In this document: positions 6,359-13,757 of the stretch, in pieces | Position numbering within the stretch: the stretch's first letter is position 1 | Layout of the letters: the number at the start of each line of letters is the position of its first letter | Source: an uncultured Marinobacter sp. | GTDB taxonomy: Bacteria; Pseudomonadota; Gammaproteobacteria; Pseudomonadales; Oleiphilaceae | Assembly: GCF_913055835.1 (NCBI RefSeq) | Contig: NZ_CAJXKQ010000038.1 | Span: 1-34,373, forward strand | Length of the DNA stretch: 34,373 nt | Reading direction: 5' to 3' | The notes under the pieces: generated by a model | Told to the model about the DNA's origin: nothing | Seen by the model: only the letters and a program-made list of their open reading frames with translations | Databases searched by the model: none | Made by a program: the position numbers and the translations under genes

Positions 6359-6652
6359 TCAGTTCACCCAGCTCGCCGTGTTCCGGGTGCCTTCCGGCTG
6401 GTGTTGGGCGAGGCCGAGTTTCCGGCTTACGGCATTCAGGCCTTTCACAGTGATGACGGTGCGGCCGTAGTGGATGTAGCCGGCCACTGGATGGCGGTAC
6501 ATCTTGGTGATCACGCGGAACACACCCCGGCCACGCCAGCGGCTCGTTGGCAGGTTGTCTTTGCCCAGCATTCCTTCCTCGCGCAGGCGGCGAATCAGTG
6601 TGTTGCGGCCCATGTTCAGCAGGGCGGCGGCTTGGTCGAAGGTGTATTCCAC
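6359..6652 (-). CDS. Antirepressor KilAC-like DNA-binding protein
   Basis: I start it at GTG 6652 (VEYTFDQAAALLNMG), which has a perfect AAGGAGG box 7 bases upstream overlapping the stop of the replication gene; the longer frame from 6727 lies inside that gene. The 97 residues match the C-terminal domain of phage antirepressors: YTFDQAAALLNMGRNTLIRRLREEGML (helix-turn-helix, about 4-30), then FRVITKMYRHP and GRTVITVKGLNAVSRKLGL. The usual N-terminal Bro or Ant domain is absent, so this is a stand-alone DNA-binding unit. It could be an antirepressor, a replication accessory protein or a regulator. Confidence 0.68.
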   Translation of the reverse strand: MEYTFDQAAALLNMGRNTLIRRLREEGMLGKDNLPTSRWRGRGVFRVITKMYRHPVAGYIHYGRTVITVKGLNAVSRKLGLAQHQPEGTRNTASWVN

Positions 6653-6662
6653 GGCGTCCTCC

Positions 6663-9371
6663 TTACACTTCTTTCTCGAAGATCCAGCACCGGACTGACT
6701 GGCTGGCTGACGAGTTGAGGCTTTCACGGATGGCCGAACGCACGGTCCGGCTGCTGTCTATGAACTTGCGGCTCCGGCTGGTTTTCAGGTGCCGTTTCAG
6801 TTCAGAAATGGCTGGAATGCGGAGCTTGTTCTCGGCGCACACTTGCTCGAAGTGCTTCAGGTTCACGGCGATCAACTTCTCGTTCTCGCCGTAGTGATTC
6901 AGGGTTGGGGTGCCGTTCAGGCCCTCGATGAAGTCGTAGGCCTCCCAGAATTCCTGCACCATCGGGTGGTCAGCGTTAACGGAGGTTTGGCGCTCCTTGG
7001 CCATGTCGATGATCATTTCCCGGGCCGGTTCCAGGTAAGATTCGGGCAGAAGATTCAGCCCTTCAGGGCCCAGGCAATCGATCAGGGCGGTCATCTGGCC
7101 GTGGTTCTTGGCAATCCGGTGAATGCGGATTTCCGGAAGTTCAGCTAGGGCCTTTTCGTACAGGGGCGCCCGCTCGCACACCAGGCGCATGATCTGTGAT
7201 TCCGATGTGGTGGCATGCAGGGCAAAGCCAGAGACCTGGTTCATGGGCCACCGCTCCAACTTCTCGGCGAGTGCTTTGGTGGTCTCGTTGTGGTTTTCGC
7301 GGGTAACGCTCACGTGAACGATTCGCTGTAGCACCGCATCGCTGGCGTTCACCTGGGCGTTCTGGCTGATCACGATGGCGCCACGGAAGGGCGGCTCGTA
7401 GGTGTCGTTGCCGCCGTTCTTCTGGCCACGGCTGCGCACGCTGCGGCCGTTGTAGGCGGTTTTCAGCTCGTCCCAGTCGAACTGCTTCTGCTTGGCGCCG
7501 GCTTCCTGGTCCCGATCGGACTCGATCAACACCACCGGCAGGTTGGATACCTGGGCAAAGTTCCGTGCCCGGGCGGCGAGGGTGGCCTTGCTCGGGTCGA
7601 AGCCCTCGTAATCCTGCCGGCCTACAAGCTTCCACAGGAACTCGATGAGGGTGGATTTACCGGAGCCCGCCTCACCGACGATCTCAATGAACGGGAAGCT
7701 CTTGTGTTCCTTCCGGATCTGCTCGGCGAACAGGCTGCCCAGCCAGTAGGCCAGGGCAATCACACCTTTCGGGCCGAAACACTCGGCCAGATCCCGGGCC
7801 CATCCGCGTTGGTAGTCGCCTCGATCTTTATTGATGGAGAGAGAAACCGACTCGGAGAGCGTCTTCACGCTCATGCGGCCGATGTCGTAGTAGTCCTCGT
7901 TGTTGAGCTCGTGGATCTGTCCGGCGTGCACGGCTAGTTCCGGGAACACCCAAGTCTCGTGCTCTTTGCTGTAGCCGATGAAATCGATGGTCTCAACGGT
8001 TTTGATGCCGCTGATCTGCTGTTTCAGCAGACGGTCCAGCTGCTGGCTCGAGCCGGTCCACACGGCACCGGGGGCGATACCCAGCAGGCGCTTTTTGAAC
8101 TCGCTGGCGCTGGCCAGCTGGCCACCGCTGAAGGTGTTCTTCACGGGCCGGCCGTCGTGGGGGAAGTCCACGCGGTAGTAGTACCAGGACTCGTCCGTGA
8201 CTTTGTTGGCCAGGTAGTACAGGGCGGTGGGGTAGCAGTTGGCGATTTCCACCACGGCGTTGCATTGTTCCAGGGCCCGGTCGACCATCTGGCGGTCTGT
8301 CAGCGGCTCGTCGCTGTCCTCCAGGTCCCGCATGGCCCTGTGGAATTCCTCCATGTTCAACTTGAACCAGAACAGCCGGTTGTTGAAACCGAACGGGAAT
8401 TCATTGCGCCCGGTGTGGCTATACATCCGGTTCGCTTTTTCCTGGGCGCTGCGGGCAATCACCAGGTCGCCCTGGTACAGAAACTCCTTGGTGGTGGGCT
8501 CGCCGTCCTCGTTGATCAGCTCGCAGCGCTGCCAGGCATCGTTCCAGTCGCGCTTGTGCTTGCCTTCCTGGGGGATAACAGCGGCGCCAACCTTCCAGCC
8601 CTGTGACCGGGCGATGTTGGCGAACTTGCGGATGTAGCGAACGCCGGCTTCGTCGCCGTCCATGGCCCAGATCAGGCGGGGCAGTTCCTCGCCGGCTTCC
8701 TCCCGGGCCTTCTGCAGTTCGGCCAGGAAGGTATCCGGGTAGTTGTTGCAGCTGAAGGCAGCCACAGCAGCGATACCGGCGTGGTATAACGCGGTAGCAT
8801 CGAAGATGCCTTCCACGATCCAGAGCTCTTTGCCCTGAGCCAGATCCAGCCCGGGCGGTACCCAGGCCAGGCCCTTGGTTTTACTGCCGTAGTTGAAATG
8901 TGCCTTTTTCTTGCCGAAGCGGTGTGGTTTGTCGATCAGCCGCTCCCAGTAGTCGCCCCGATCGTTGATCTTGAAGCGAACAGTGGCGGAACCGATATTC
9001 CGGTCTCGGTCCCAGTATTGCTCCTGGGTGTACCAGCCCCGGACTTTGGCCAGATCAAAGCCACGGCCATGCACCATGTAGGCGTCCGCCACTTCGGTAC
9101 CGGTTTCCTTTTCGCCAGGCTTGCGATCCTGGCGGCCGTAGCGCTCCGTCCAGCTGTCGAACAGATCCGGGAACAGCTCCTTGACGTGGTGCTGCTCGCC
9201 GCACTTGCTCTCGCGGCCACACTTCACCATCCATGGGGTCTCGGTTCCCACGAAGGCCTCGCGCTTTCCGCATGAAGGGCAGCGTAGGCGGCGGAGGAAT
9301 GAGCCCCGTTCTACTCCGTCAAAGTCGCTCTGGAGCCGGTACAGGATGTCGGCCCGTAGTTGGTCTTGCAT
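6663..9371 (-). CDS. Replication protein: zinc-ribbon/Toprim primase fused to a P-loop helicase
   Basis: This 902-residue protein is the main replication enzyme of the phage. Residues 31-57 form a zinc ribbon (C31, C34, C51, C57). A Toprim primase domain has the glutamate in LWIVEGIFDATALYHAG (E187) and the acidic pair in LIWAMDGDEAG (D238, D240). A helicase domain carries Walker A GEAGSGKST at 566-574 and Walker B VVLIESD at 613-619. The last 100 residues (HFEQVCAENKLRIPAISELKRHLKTSRS) resemble the winged helix found at the end of such primase-helicases and may bind the origin. P2 instead has gpA, a rolling-circle nickase; no gpA-like gene is present here. The architecture is comparable to the P4 alpha protein in role but uses a Toprim primase. 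It sits in the early operon, as expected for initiation of replication. Confidence 0.9.
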   Translation of the reverse strand: MQDQLRADILYRLQSDFDGVERGSFLRRLRCPSCGKREAFVGTETPWMVKCGRESKCGEQHHVKELFPDLFDSWTERYGRQDRKPGEKETGTEVADAYMVHGRGFDLAKVRGWYTQEQYWDRDRNIGSATVRFKINDRGDYWERLIDKPHRFGKKKAHFNYGSKTKGLAWVPPGLDLAQGKELWIVEGIFDATALYHAGIAAVAAFSCNNYPDTFLAELQKAREEAGEELPRLIWAMDGDEAGVRYIRKFANIARSQGWKVGAAVIPQEGKHKRDWNDAWQRCELINEDGEPTTKEFLYQGDLVIARSAQEKANRMYSHTGRNEFPFGFNNRLFWFKLNMEEFHRAMRDLEDSDEPLTDRQMVDRALEQCNAVVEIANCYPTALYYLANKVTDESWYYYRVDFPHDGRPVKNTFSGGQLASASEFKKRLLGIAPGAVWTGSSQQLDRLLKQQISGIKTVETIDFIGYSKEHETWVFPELAVHAGQIHELNNEDYYDIGRMSVKTLSESVSLSINKDRGDYQRGWARDLAECFGPKGVIALAYWLGSLFAEQIRKEHKSFPFIEIVGEAGSGKSTLIEFLWKLVGRQDYEGFDPSKATLAARARNFAQVSNLPVVLIESDRDQEAGAKQKQFDWDELKTAYNGRSVRSRGQKNGGNDTYEPPFRGAIVISQNAQVNASDAVLQRIVHVSVTRENHNETTKALAEKLERWPMNQVSGFALHATTSESQIMRLVCERAPLYEKALAELPEIRIHRIAKNHGQMTALIDCLGPEGLNLLPESYLEPAREMIIDMAKERQTSVNADHPMVQEFWEAYDFIEGLNGTPTLNHYGENEKLIAVNLKHFEQVCAENKLRIPAISELKRHLKTSRSRKFIDSSRTVRSAIRESLNSSASQSVRCWIFEKEV

Positions 9372-9386
9372 TCGGAGCGCTCCGGA

Positions 9387-9719
9387 TCAGGCGGGGAGAT
9401 GGATTGCTGTGGCCTGGTCCCTGAGCTTCAGCAGCTCCTGAACCGAGAAGATGCTGGTGCGGCCAGACTGGTCGTGAACCACCACCGTGTTGCCGGTAGT
9501 GAGACTCACGTCGACATAGGCCTTCGGCTGTTTGGTGCCTTCCAGATCGTGCCAGGCACGAATAACCAGCAGGGACGCCCGGCGGCGGGAGCACTGGTAT
9601 TCCTCCATCAGGCTATCGACGGTCATTTCGATGCATTCCCGGGCATCTGTGCTGCCTTTGCGAAGGGCCAGAAGCTGGGAATAGGCGGCGTCAGTCATGC
9701 TTTGGGCTACTGCGTTCAT
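9387..9719 (-). CDS. Hypothetical early protein, 110 residues
   Basis: It starts at ATG 9719, overlapping the stop of the late-activator gene (ATGA type), and ends 15 bases before the replication gene. The N-terminal part is helical (SQLLALRKGSTDARECIEMTVDSLMEEYQCSRRRASLLVIRAWHDLEG) and may contain a helix-turn-helix; the C-terminal part is a short beta region ending in a helix. The role is unknown. Tight coupling to the replication protein suggests an accessory function. Confidence 0.7.
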   Translation of the reverse strand: MNAVAQSMTDAAYSQLLALRKGSTDARECIEMTVDSLMEEYQCSRRRASLLVIRAWHDLEGTKQPKAYVDVSLTTGNTVVVHDQSGRTSIFSVQELLKLRDQATAIHLPA

Positions 9720-10246
9720 CGCGTTGCGTCCTTCTTTTTAGGTGAGTACTTCTCGTAGGCCAGCTCCATTTCCTGCTGGCATTGCTCGCGGACTTCTGGA
9801 GCGAGGGGGATCTGGCGGACATTGCCGTCTGGGTCGAGAGACAGCCGATCGGTATGGGTGAGGAACACCACGCCTTTGTATCCGCAGTGGTCCGCGTCCT
9901 GGCAGAACACGTAAAGCTGCCGCTGTGCCGAGATCATCTGCACGCTGGTGCGAACTCGGCAGACACCGGCGCAGTGGGGGCAGAGTATCCGGAGGAAGTT
10001 GTTCCGGACTCCGGACTGGAGCCGCTGCTGGTTTTCAGCATCTGGGGTGCTCGGGTTCTTGGCCTGCAGCACCGGCCCATAGGAGACCTCCACGGAGCCG
10101 CGGTATCCGCATTCGATGTTGCGGCACTGAACGAAGGCATCTTTGCCCTTCTGCTGGATCGCCCTGCTGGACTGGATCGAACAGGATTCGCCGCAAGCCG
10201 GGCAGCCGATGGTCAGGTAATTGCGGGTTATCTGGTTGAGCTTCAC
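9716..10246 (-). CDS. Two-domain Ogr/Delta-type zinc-finger activator of late genes
   Basis: This 176-residue protein carries two Ogr-type zinc modules in tandem. Module 1 has C15, C18, C41 and C46 (C-x2-C-x22-C-x4-C, the P2 Ogr spacing). Module 2 has C89, C92, C115 and C121 (C-x2-C-x22-C-x5-C). P2 Ogr has one such module; the P4 Delta protein is a natural two-module version. Ogr/Delta proteins bind a dyad about 55 bp upstream of late starts and recruit RNA polymerase through its alpha subunit. In P2 ogr follows gene D; there is none after D here, so this early-operon gene should be the late activator, acting on the dyads at 32063, 25535 and 19877. The start is GTG 10246, with an AGGAGG box 9 bases upstream and a GTGA overlap with the gene before. 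A longer frame to 10447 is a shadow. Confidence 0.85.
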   Translation of the reverse strand: MKLNQITRNYLTIGCPACGESCSIQSSRAIQQKGKDAFVQCRNIECGYRGSVEVSYGPVLQAKNPSTPDAENQQRLQSGVRNNFLRILCPHCAGVCRVRTSVQMISAQRQLYVFCQDADHCGYKGVVFLTHTDRLSLDPDGNVRQIPLAPEVREQCQQEMELAYEKYSPKKKDATR

Positions 10247-10431
10247 TTTCTGGGGCCTCCTACGGCATGAAGCGCCCGGTTTCTGCCGGTCAACTTCAGG
10301 CTGGCTCCTCGCATGCGTTGTTTGATCAGCCACTCTGCGGCCTGATCCATGGTTTCCAGGCCCTGCTGTTTTCGAATGGTGTCCAGCAGTTCGGCCTGTT
10401 GGTCCGTCAGTTCCAGGGTGATTTCCGGCAT
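10243..10431 (-). CDS. Small ribbon-helix-helix-like protein, 62 residues
   Basis: The product begins MPEITLELTDQQAELLDTIRKQQG. This gives a short N-terminal strand, then a helix, and a second helix in ETMDQAAEWLIKQRMRG, the pattern of Arc/CopG DNA-binding proteins. The basic C-terminus (GRNRALHAVGGPRK) may contact DNA. It is the third such protein in a row and is coupled to the late-activator gene by GTGA, so it may regulate the early promoter or act as a Cox-like switch factor. The family call rests on the pattern only. Confidence 0.65.
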   Translation of the reverse strand: MPEITLELTDQQAELLDTIRKQQGLETMDQAAEWLIKQRMRGASLKLTGRNRALHAVGGPRK

Positions 10432-10443
10432 CGTTTGAGGACC

Positions 10444-10665
10444 TCAAATGGTGCGAATGTGGGCCTCGGAAAGTGGCGCACCACCGGCCATGCTTGGAGA
10501 CGTGGGCAGAAGTGCCGCCTCAGCCTGAGCGATCAGCATCTGGCGTAGCAGGCTGGCTCTGTCGGTACCGGTGTAATCCACCAGTGCGTTGATCACGGCG
10601 GCCTCGTAGTCGTCCAGATTGAGGCTCACACGGTGTTTGCGGATGCGTTTGGGGTCCTGATACAT
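10444..10665 (-). CDS. Ribbon-helix-helix DNA-binding protein, 73 residues
   Basis: The segment RKHRVSLNLDDYEAAVINALVDYTGTDRASLLRQMLIAQAEAAL (about 9-51) is a clear ribbon-helix-helix unit: a strand with alternating residues, a first helix, a turn at YTGTDRA and a second helix. Such proteins act as dimers on heptad-like operators. The C-terminal 20 residues are probably disordered. It is the second gene of the leftward early operon. Confidence 0.75.
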   Translation of the reverse strand: MYQDPKRIRKHRVSLNLDDYEAAVINALVDYTGTDRASLLRQMLIAQAEAALLPTSPSMAGGAPLSEAHIRTI

Positions 10666-10685
10666 GCGGCTACTCCTTCAGTGCT

Positions 10686-10889
10686 TCAGGCAGACGTTTT
10701 GCGCTGGTAGTCATTCAGGCCTTGCAGAAAGAAGATGCGGGCCTGGGATGCCAGGGAACGGCCTTCCGCCAGGGCGGCCTGCTCCAGGGCGGAACGTTCT
10801 TCCGTGAGAAGGCGAAGCGCGATCGGCTTCGCAGTTAAAACACCGACGGGTGCGCGGTGGCTGGGACTGGGTTTTTTTGCACCTTGCAT
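10686..10889 (-). CDS. Ribbon-helix-helix-like protein, first gene of the early operon (67 residues)
   Basis: I start it at ATG 10889 (MQGAKKPSPSHRAP) behind a GAGG box. The frame is open to 10949, but that would run through the operators and the early promoter. After a basic N-terminus, KPIALRLLTEERSALEQAALAEGRSLASQARIFFLQGL has the strand-helix-helix pattern of Arc/CopG proteins. As the first gene after the early promoter, opposite the repressor, it occupies the position of Cox in P2 or Cro in lambda, so a role in blocking repressor synthesis is likely but unproven. Confidence 0.68.
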   Translation of the reverse strand: MQGAKKPSPSHRAPVGVLTAKPIALRLLTEERSALEQAALAEGRSLASQARIFFLQGLNDYQRKTSA

Positions 10890-10900
10890 GGTGTATCCTC

Positions 10901-10960
10901 TGTGTAACGCTGAATTACACAGAAGGATAAACGCCATTTGGATAAACAATCAACCAAATG
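10901..10960. promoter_or_regulatory. Lysis-lysogeny switch: early promoter and two operator dyads
   Basis: A leftward promoter fits the minus strand: -35 TTGATT (10953-10948), 18-bp spacer, -10 TATCCT (10929-10924), start near 10917. The perfect dyad TGTGTAA-N7-TTACACA (10901-10921) covers the start point. A second perfect dyad, CATTTGG-N12-CCAAATG (10935-10960), covers the -35 region. A direct repeat GGATAAAC (10925-10932, 10940-10947) lies between. These are the expected operators for the S24-type repressor and for a Cox/Cro-like protein. Confidence 0.65.
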
Positions 10961-10977
10961 ACGGATGAAATTTAACT

Positions 10978-11655
10978 ATGGAAAACTATCTGACTGATAA
11001 AAGTCTTTTGGCTGAACGTATATTAAGCCGAATGAAAAGTGTTCTTGGTGTCACGATGGACAAGGATGTCGCGGCATATTTCGATATTAAGCAGGCAAGT
11101 GTTCATAACTGGCGCAAGCGAGGGACGGTTCCATACGATCAGTGTGTCCAGCTCGCTATGGATAAAGGTATTAGTCTCGATTGGCTGATTATTGGCCGAG
11201 ACTCAGACGGTCAGGTTGACAGTTTTCCAGTCGCTCAAGATGTTGAGTACACCGAAGTACCGCTTTATGACGTGGAAGCAAGCGCTGGCAATGGCTCCTT
11301 CTTCAGTCATGAGCGAGTGATTAGCTACATCAAATTTCGCAATGACTGGCTCGCCCGTGAGGGTCTTCATGCAAAAGACCTGGCTTCTATTCGAGTCTCT
11401 GGAGATTCGATGGACGGCACACTTTCTGATGGCGATACAGTCCTGATCGATTGTTCCAGGAAGAAGCCCGATGGTGTTTTTGCTATTCGGATTGGGGATG
11501 CACTCCGAATAAAGCGTTTGCAGACCATGGCTGATGGCAGTCTGCGGGTGTCCAGTGATAATGCGCTGTATCAACCTGAAACTATTCATCCGGAGAACTT
11601 CGGGAATATTGAGATCGTCGGGCTGTGCTACTGGCGCGCGGGCCGGGTGTTTTGA
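10978..11655 (+). CDS. Phage repressor, CI-type helix-turn-helix with S24 self-cleaving domain
   Basis: This 225-residue protein should maintain lysogeny. Residues about 10-73 are a CI-family helix-turn-helix (DVAAYFDIKQASVHNWRKRGTVPYDQCVQLAMDKGISLDWLIIG). The C-terminal domain has the LexA/CI features: cleavage site A103-G104 (ASAGNG), catalytic S144 (VSGDSMDGTL) and K179 (ALRIKRL). Induction through RecA-stimulated self-cleavage after DNA damage is therefore expected. That differs from P2 C, which is small and not cleavable. It is divergent from the early operon, and the operators lie between. The ATG at 10978 has only a weak ribosome binding site. The next gene starts 28 bases after its stop. 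Confidence 0.92.
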   Translation: MENYLTDKSLLAERILSRMKSVLGVTMDKDVAAYFDIKQASVHNWRKRGTVPYDQCVQLAMDKGISLDWLIIGRDSDGQVDSFPVAQDVEYTEVPLYDVEASAGNGSFFSHERVISYIKFRNDWLAREGLHAKDLASIRVSGDSMDGTLSDGDTVLIDCSRKKPDGVFAIRIGDALRIKRLQTMADGSLRVSSDNALYQPETIHPENFGNIEIVGLCYWRAGRVF

Positions 11656-11682
11656 GGGAAGCTGAGATAAAGGGAGTGGTGC

Positions 11683-12615
11683 ATGGACTTGGCAGTTGTA
11701 CTGATGTTACTGGCATACATGATTATGAGTTGGCGACTCATTTGCCGGTATACAGTCTCTAAGGGCGGAAAGCGTTGGGTTGGACACGGGCTTGGCGCCA
11801 TTTTCGGCCCGCTGTTAGGTGTCATTGCAGCTCTTCCAGTTGTTCCTGGTAAGGAAGAACCTGCCACCTTTGTTCATGTGTTGATTGGCTCGTTGATACT
11901 GGCTGTTTTCTTCCTGGCTGAATACCGAACAACGCAGACTTGGACCGCACCGGTGAAGCTGAGAACGGCTAAAGCCAGAAAACAAGAGCACAAGACGCAA
12001 CCCGCAGGCACCGGTACCGAAAAAGAATCTGAGCCGAAGGGTCGGGGGGGACTGACATTCTCGCTGCGTGATACGGCTGAACTTATCCTGGCGGATGATG
12101 TTGTTGACCAGCGCGAGGCTGAGCTGCTTTTAAACCTGCTGGATAAGCAGGAAATCCTAGACTTTGATCCCGCCTGCCGGGAACTGCACCAGGTGCTAAT
12201 CGCCAGCCTGGATGATGGCGTACTGGATAATGAAGAAGCTGAGGAAATAAAAGCGATCCTGAGCGAGATCTGCGATCGGCCGATCGCGCGACCGGCCAAG
12301 CCGGAACCAAAGAAAAAATCGTTACCGAAGAAGCCAGCAGCAAAATCGACACATAAACCGAAGCGCTCGAAGGTTGCTTCCAGGCCATCAGTTACCGCTC
12401 AGCGAAAACCAGAAGTGGGAGATATTCTGGCGTTCGCATACACAGACTCGAACGGTGATACCTCGGATCGAGAGGTTGAATTCCGCGCCATGACAAAGAA
12501 GAACGGCGTGTCTTATCTGAAGGGTATCTGCCAATCGCGGAGAGCGTTCCGGACATTCCGGTCTGATCGCATGGATTTCGTTTGTTTTGCCGATACAGGT
12601 GAAACTCTTTTTTAG
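11683..12615 (+). CDS. Membrane protein with central TerB-like helical region and C-terminal WYL-like domain
   Basis: This 310-residue protein follows the repressor in the same direction. Three hydrophobic segments occupy about residues 3-21, 38-54 and 65-80, so the N-terminus is membrane-embedded. A charged linker follows. Residues about 125-196 form an acidic helical block (AELILADDVVDQREAELLLNLLDKQ ... DDGVLDNEEAEEIKAILSEIC) resembling TerB-like repeats. After a lysine/proline-rich stretch (198-238), residues 243-310 match the WYL pattern: VGDILAFAYTDSNGD, REVEFRAM, YLKGICQSRRAFRTFRSDRMDF. WYL domains are ligand sensors, common in regulators of defence systems. Base composition is more AT-rich than the late genes. 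Expressed with the repressor, it is a candidate lysogenic exclusion or defence sensor; this role is inference. Confidence 0.75.
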   Translation: MDLAVVLMLLAYMIMSWRLICRYTVSKGGKRWVGHGLGAIFGPLLGVIAALPVVPGKEEPATFVHVLIGSLILAVFFLAEYRTTQTWTAPVKLRTAKARKQEHKTQPAGTGTEKESEPKGRGGLTFSLRDTAELILADDVVDQREAELLLNLLDKQEILDFDPACRELHQVLIASLDDGVLDNEEAEEIKAILSEICDRPIARPAKPEPKKKSLPKKPAAKSTHKPKRSKVASRPSVTAQRKPEVGDILAFAYTDSNGDTSDREVEFRAMTKKNGVSYLKGICQSRRAFRTFRSDRMDFVCFADTGETLF

Positions 12616-12706
12616 TGGCGGATCATTTGCAGCGTTATCTCTGTGCGTTCGTCGATCTGCATTCACTGATTAGGGAAGTTAATTCAAATTACAAAGGAGC
12701 GTTTTA

Positions 12707-13741
12707 GTGCCTTCAGCTGTTTCAATTCAATCAGAAGAGCAGTTTTATGAGCTGGTTCAAAATATCGTTAACCAGCAGGTCGATCTTCCGGAATTCAGTG
12801 ATTGGAAGTTCGAAGGTTGGCCTACCGTATCGATCGTCGTCGATGGGGCAAGATATCACTCCAGTCTGACACCAGGTCTGCTGCAGGGGTTCCTAGATTT
12901 CCAGACAGAGTTCTACCGTGCTTATGCTCAAATCAAGTATGGTTCTCCCAATCTGCAACGATTGACCAACGCAGAAAAAAAAGAGCTTGAATTAGTTTTC
13001 CAGATTTCCGAAGGATCTTCGGACGGTGAAATTGATATTTCTGACTACATAAACCAAGTTCTTGATAACACATTTGAAGTGGTGAGTAGCATGCCTCCCG
13101 AATACCAGCTCGCTGTTGTCATCGCCTTAATTGTCGGTGCATCCGGTACGTACCTGATCTCCAAGGGTATTACTGCGTGGACTGGAAAGGTCGACGCTGA
13201 CAAGGAAAAACATCGAGAGGAGCAAGAGACTGAACGCCAGAGTAACGCGCTGTCTCAAATGAAGGAGATGGCCATTGAATTGGTAGAAAAAACTGATGCG
13301 CCCAGAGCGCAGCGTTTCCTGGAACATAGCAATGAGGCATACCGGTCAGTTGCCAAAAAGGTGCCAGATGCCAGTGAGATTTCGTTCGCCGGTAAAACGC
13401 TATCGTCCATGGAAAGAGAATTCCTTACATCCAGCGAAAGTGTGCGGCGCGAAAGGGAAGAAATTGTCAGCGAAGTTATGGTTGATGGCCTGAAAAACGG
13501 GGAAGAATATATCAGCATTCAGGTGGTTCGGGTCGACCGGGAAGACAACAGCTTTACAGTGAAGGCTGACAAGAACCTCATCAAAGGGGCAGAAATTGAT
13601 GCTCTCCTGAAAGCATGGAAAGACCATTCAGCGGTAAAAATCAAGCATCACGCCTTAATGGAGAGTGACGATGTGGTGCACTCTCAGTTCATTAGCGTGC
13701 AGGAAGACATCCGACCGGAATCTGAAGCCGCCAACTCTTAG
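12707..13741 (+). CDS. Membrane protein of unknown function, possible partner of the WYL-like protein
   Basis: This 344-residue protein starts at GTG 12707, 8 bases after an AAAGGAG box. An N-terminal soluble domain (1-110) contains WPTVSIVVDGARYHSSLTPG and FLDFQTEFYRAYAQIKYG. One clear membrane segment follows at about 131-152 (YQLAVVIALIVGASGTYLIS). Then comes a long charged helix or coiled coil (162-260) and a C-terminal beta-rich domain (EEYISIQVVRVDREDNSFTVKADKNLIKG). I do not recognise the family. It is the last gene of the rightward repressor group and relatively AT-rich. The position suggests a lysogeny-expressed accessory gene. The 91 bases before it contain nothing obvious except the ribosome binding site. 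Confidence 0.7.
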   Translation: MPSAVSIQSEEQFYELVQNIVNQQVDLPEFSDWKFEGWPTVSIVVDGARYHSSLTPGLLQGFLDFQTEFYRAYAQIKYGSPNLQRLTNAEKKELELVFQISEGSSDGEIDISDYINQVLDNTFEVVSSMPPEYQLAVVIALIVGASGTYLISKGITAWTGKVDADKEKHREEQETERQSNALSQMKEMAIELVEKTDAPRAQRFLEHSNEAYRSVAKKVPDASEISFAGKTLSSMEREFLTSSESVRREREEIVSEVMVDGLKNGEEYISIQVVRVDREDNSFTVKADKNLIKGAEIDALLKAWKDHSAVKIKHHALMESDDVVHSQFISVQEDIRPESEAANS

Positions 13742-13757
13742 CCTTTCCAGTCAAAAT

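Noticed and set aside
9716..10447. 243-residue reading of the late-activator frame
   Set aside because: The extra N-terminus overlaps a ribbon-helix-helix gene and is low-complexity; GTG 10246 has a strong ribosome binding site.
13742..13757. An ogr gene after D, as in P2
   Set aside because: Only 16 bases separate D from the convergent gene, and no Ogr motif is present there.
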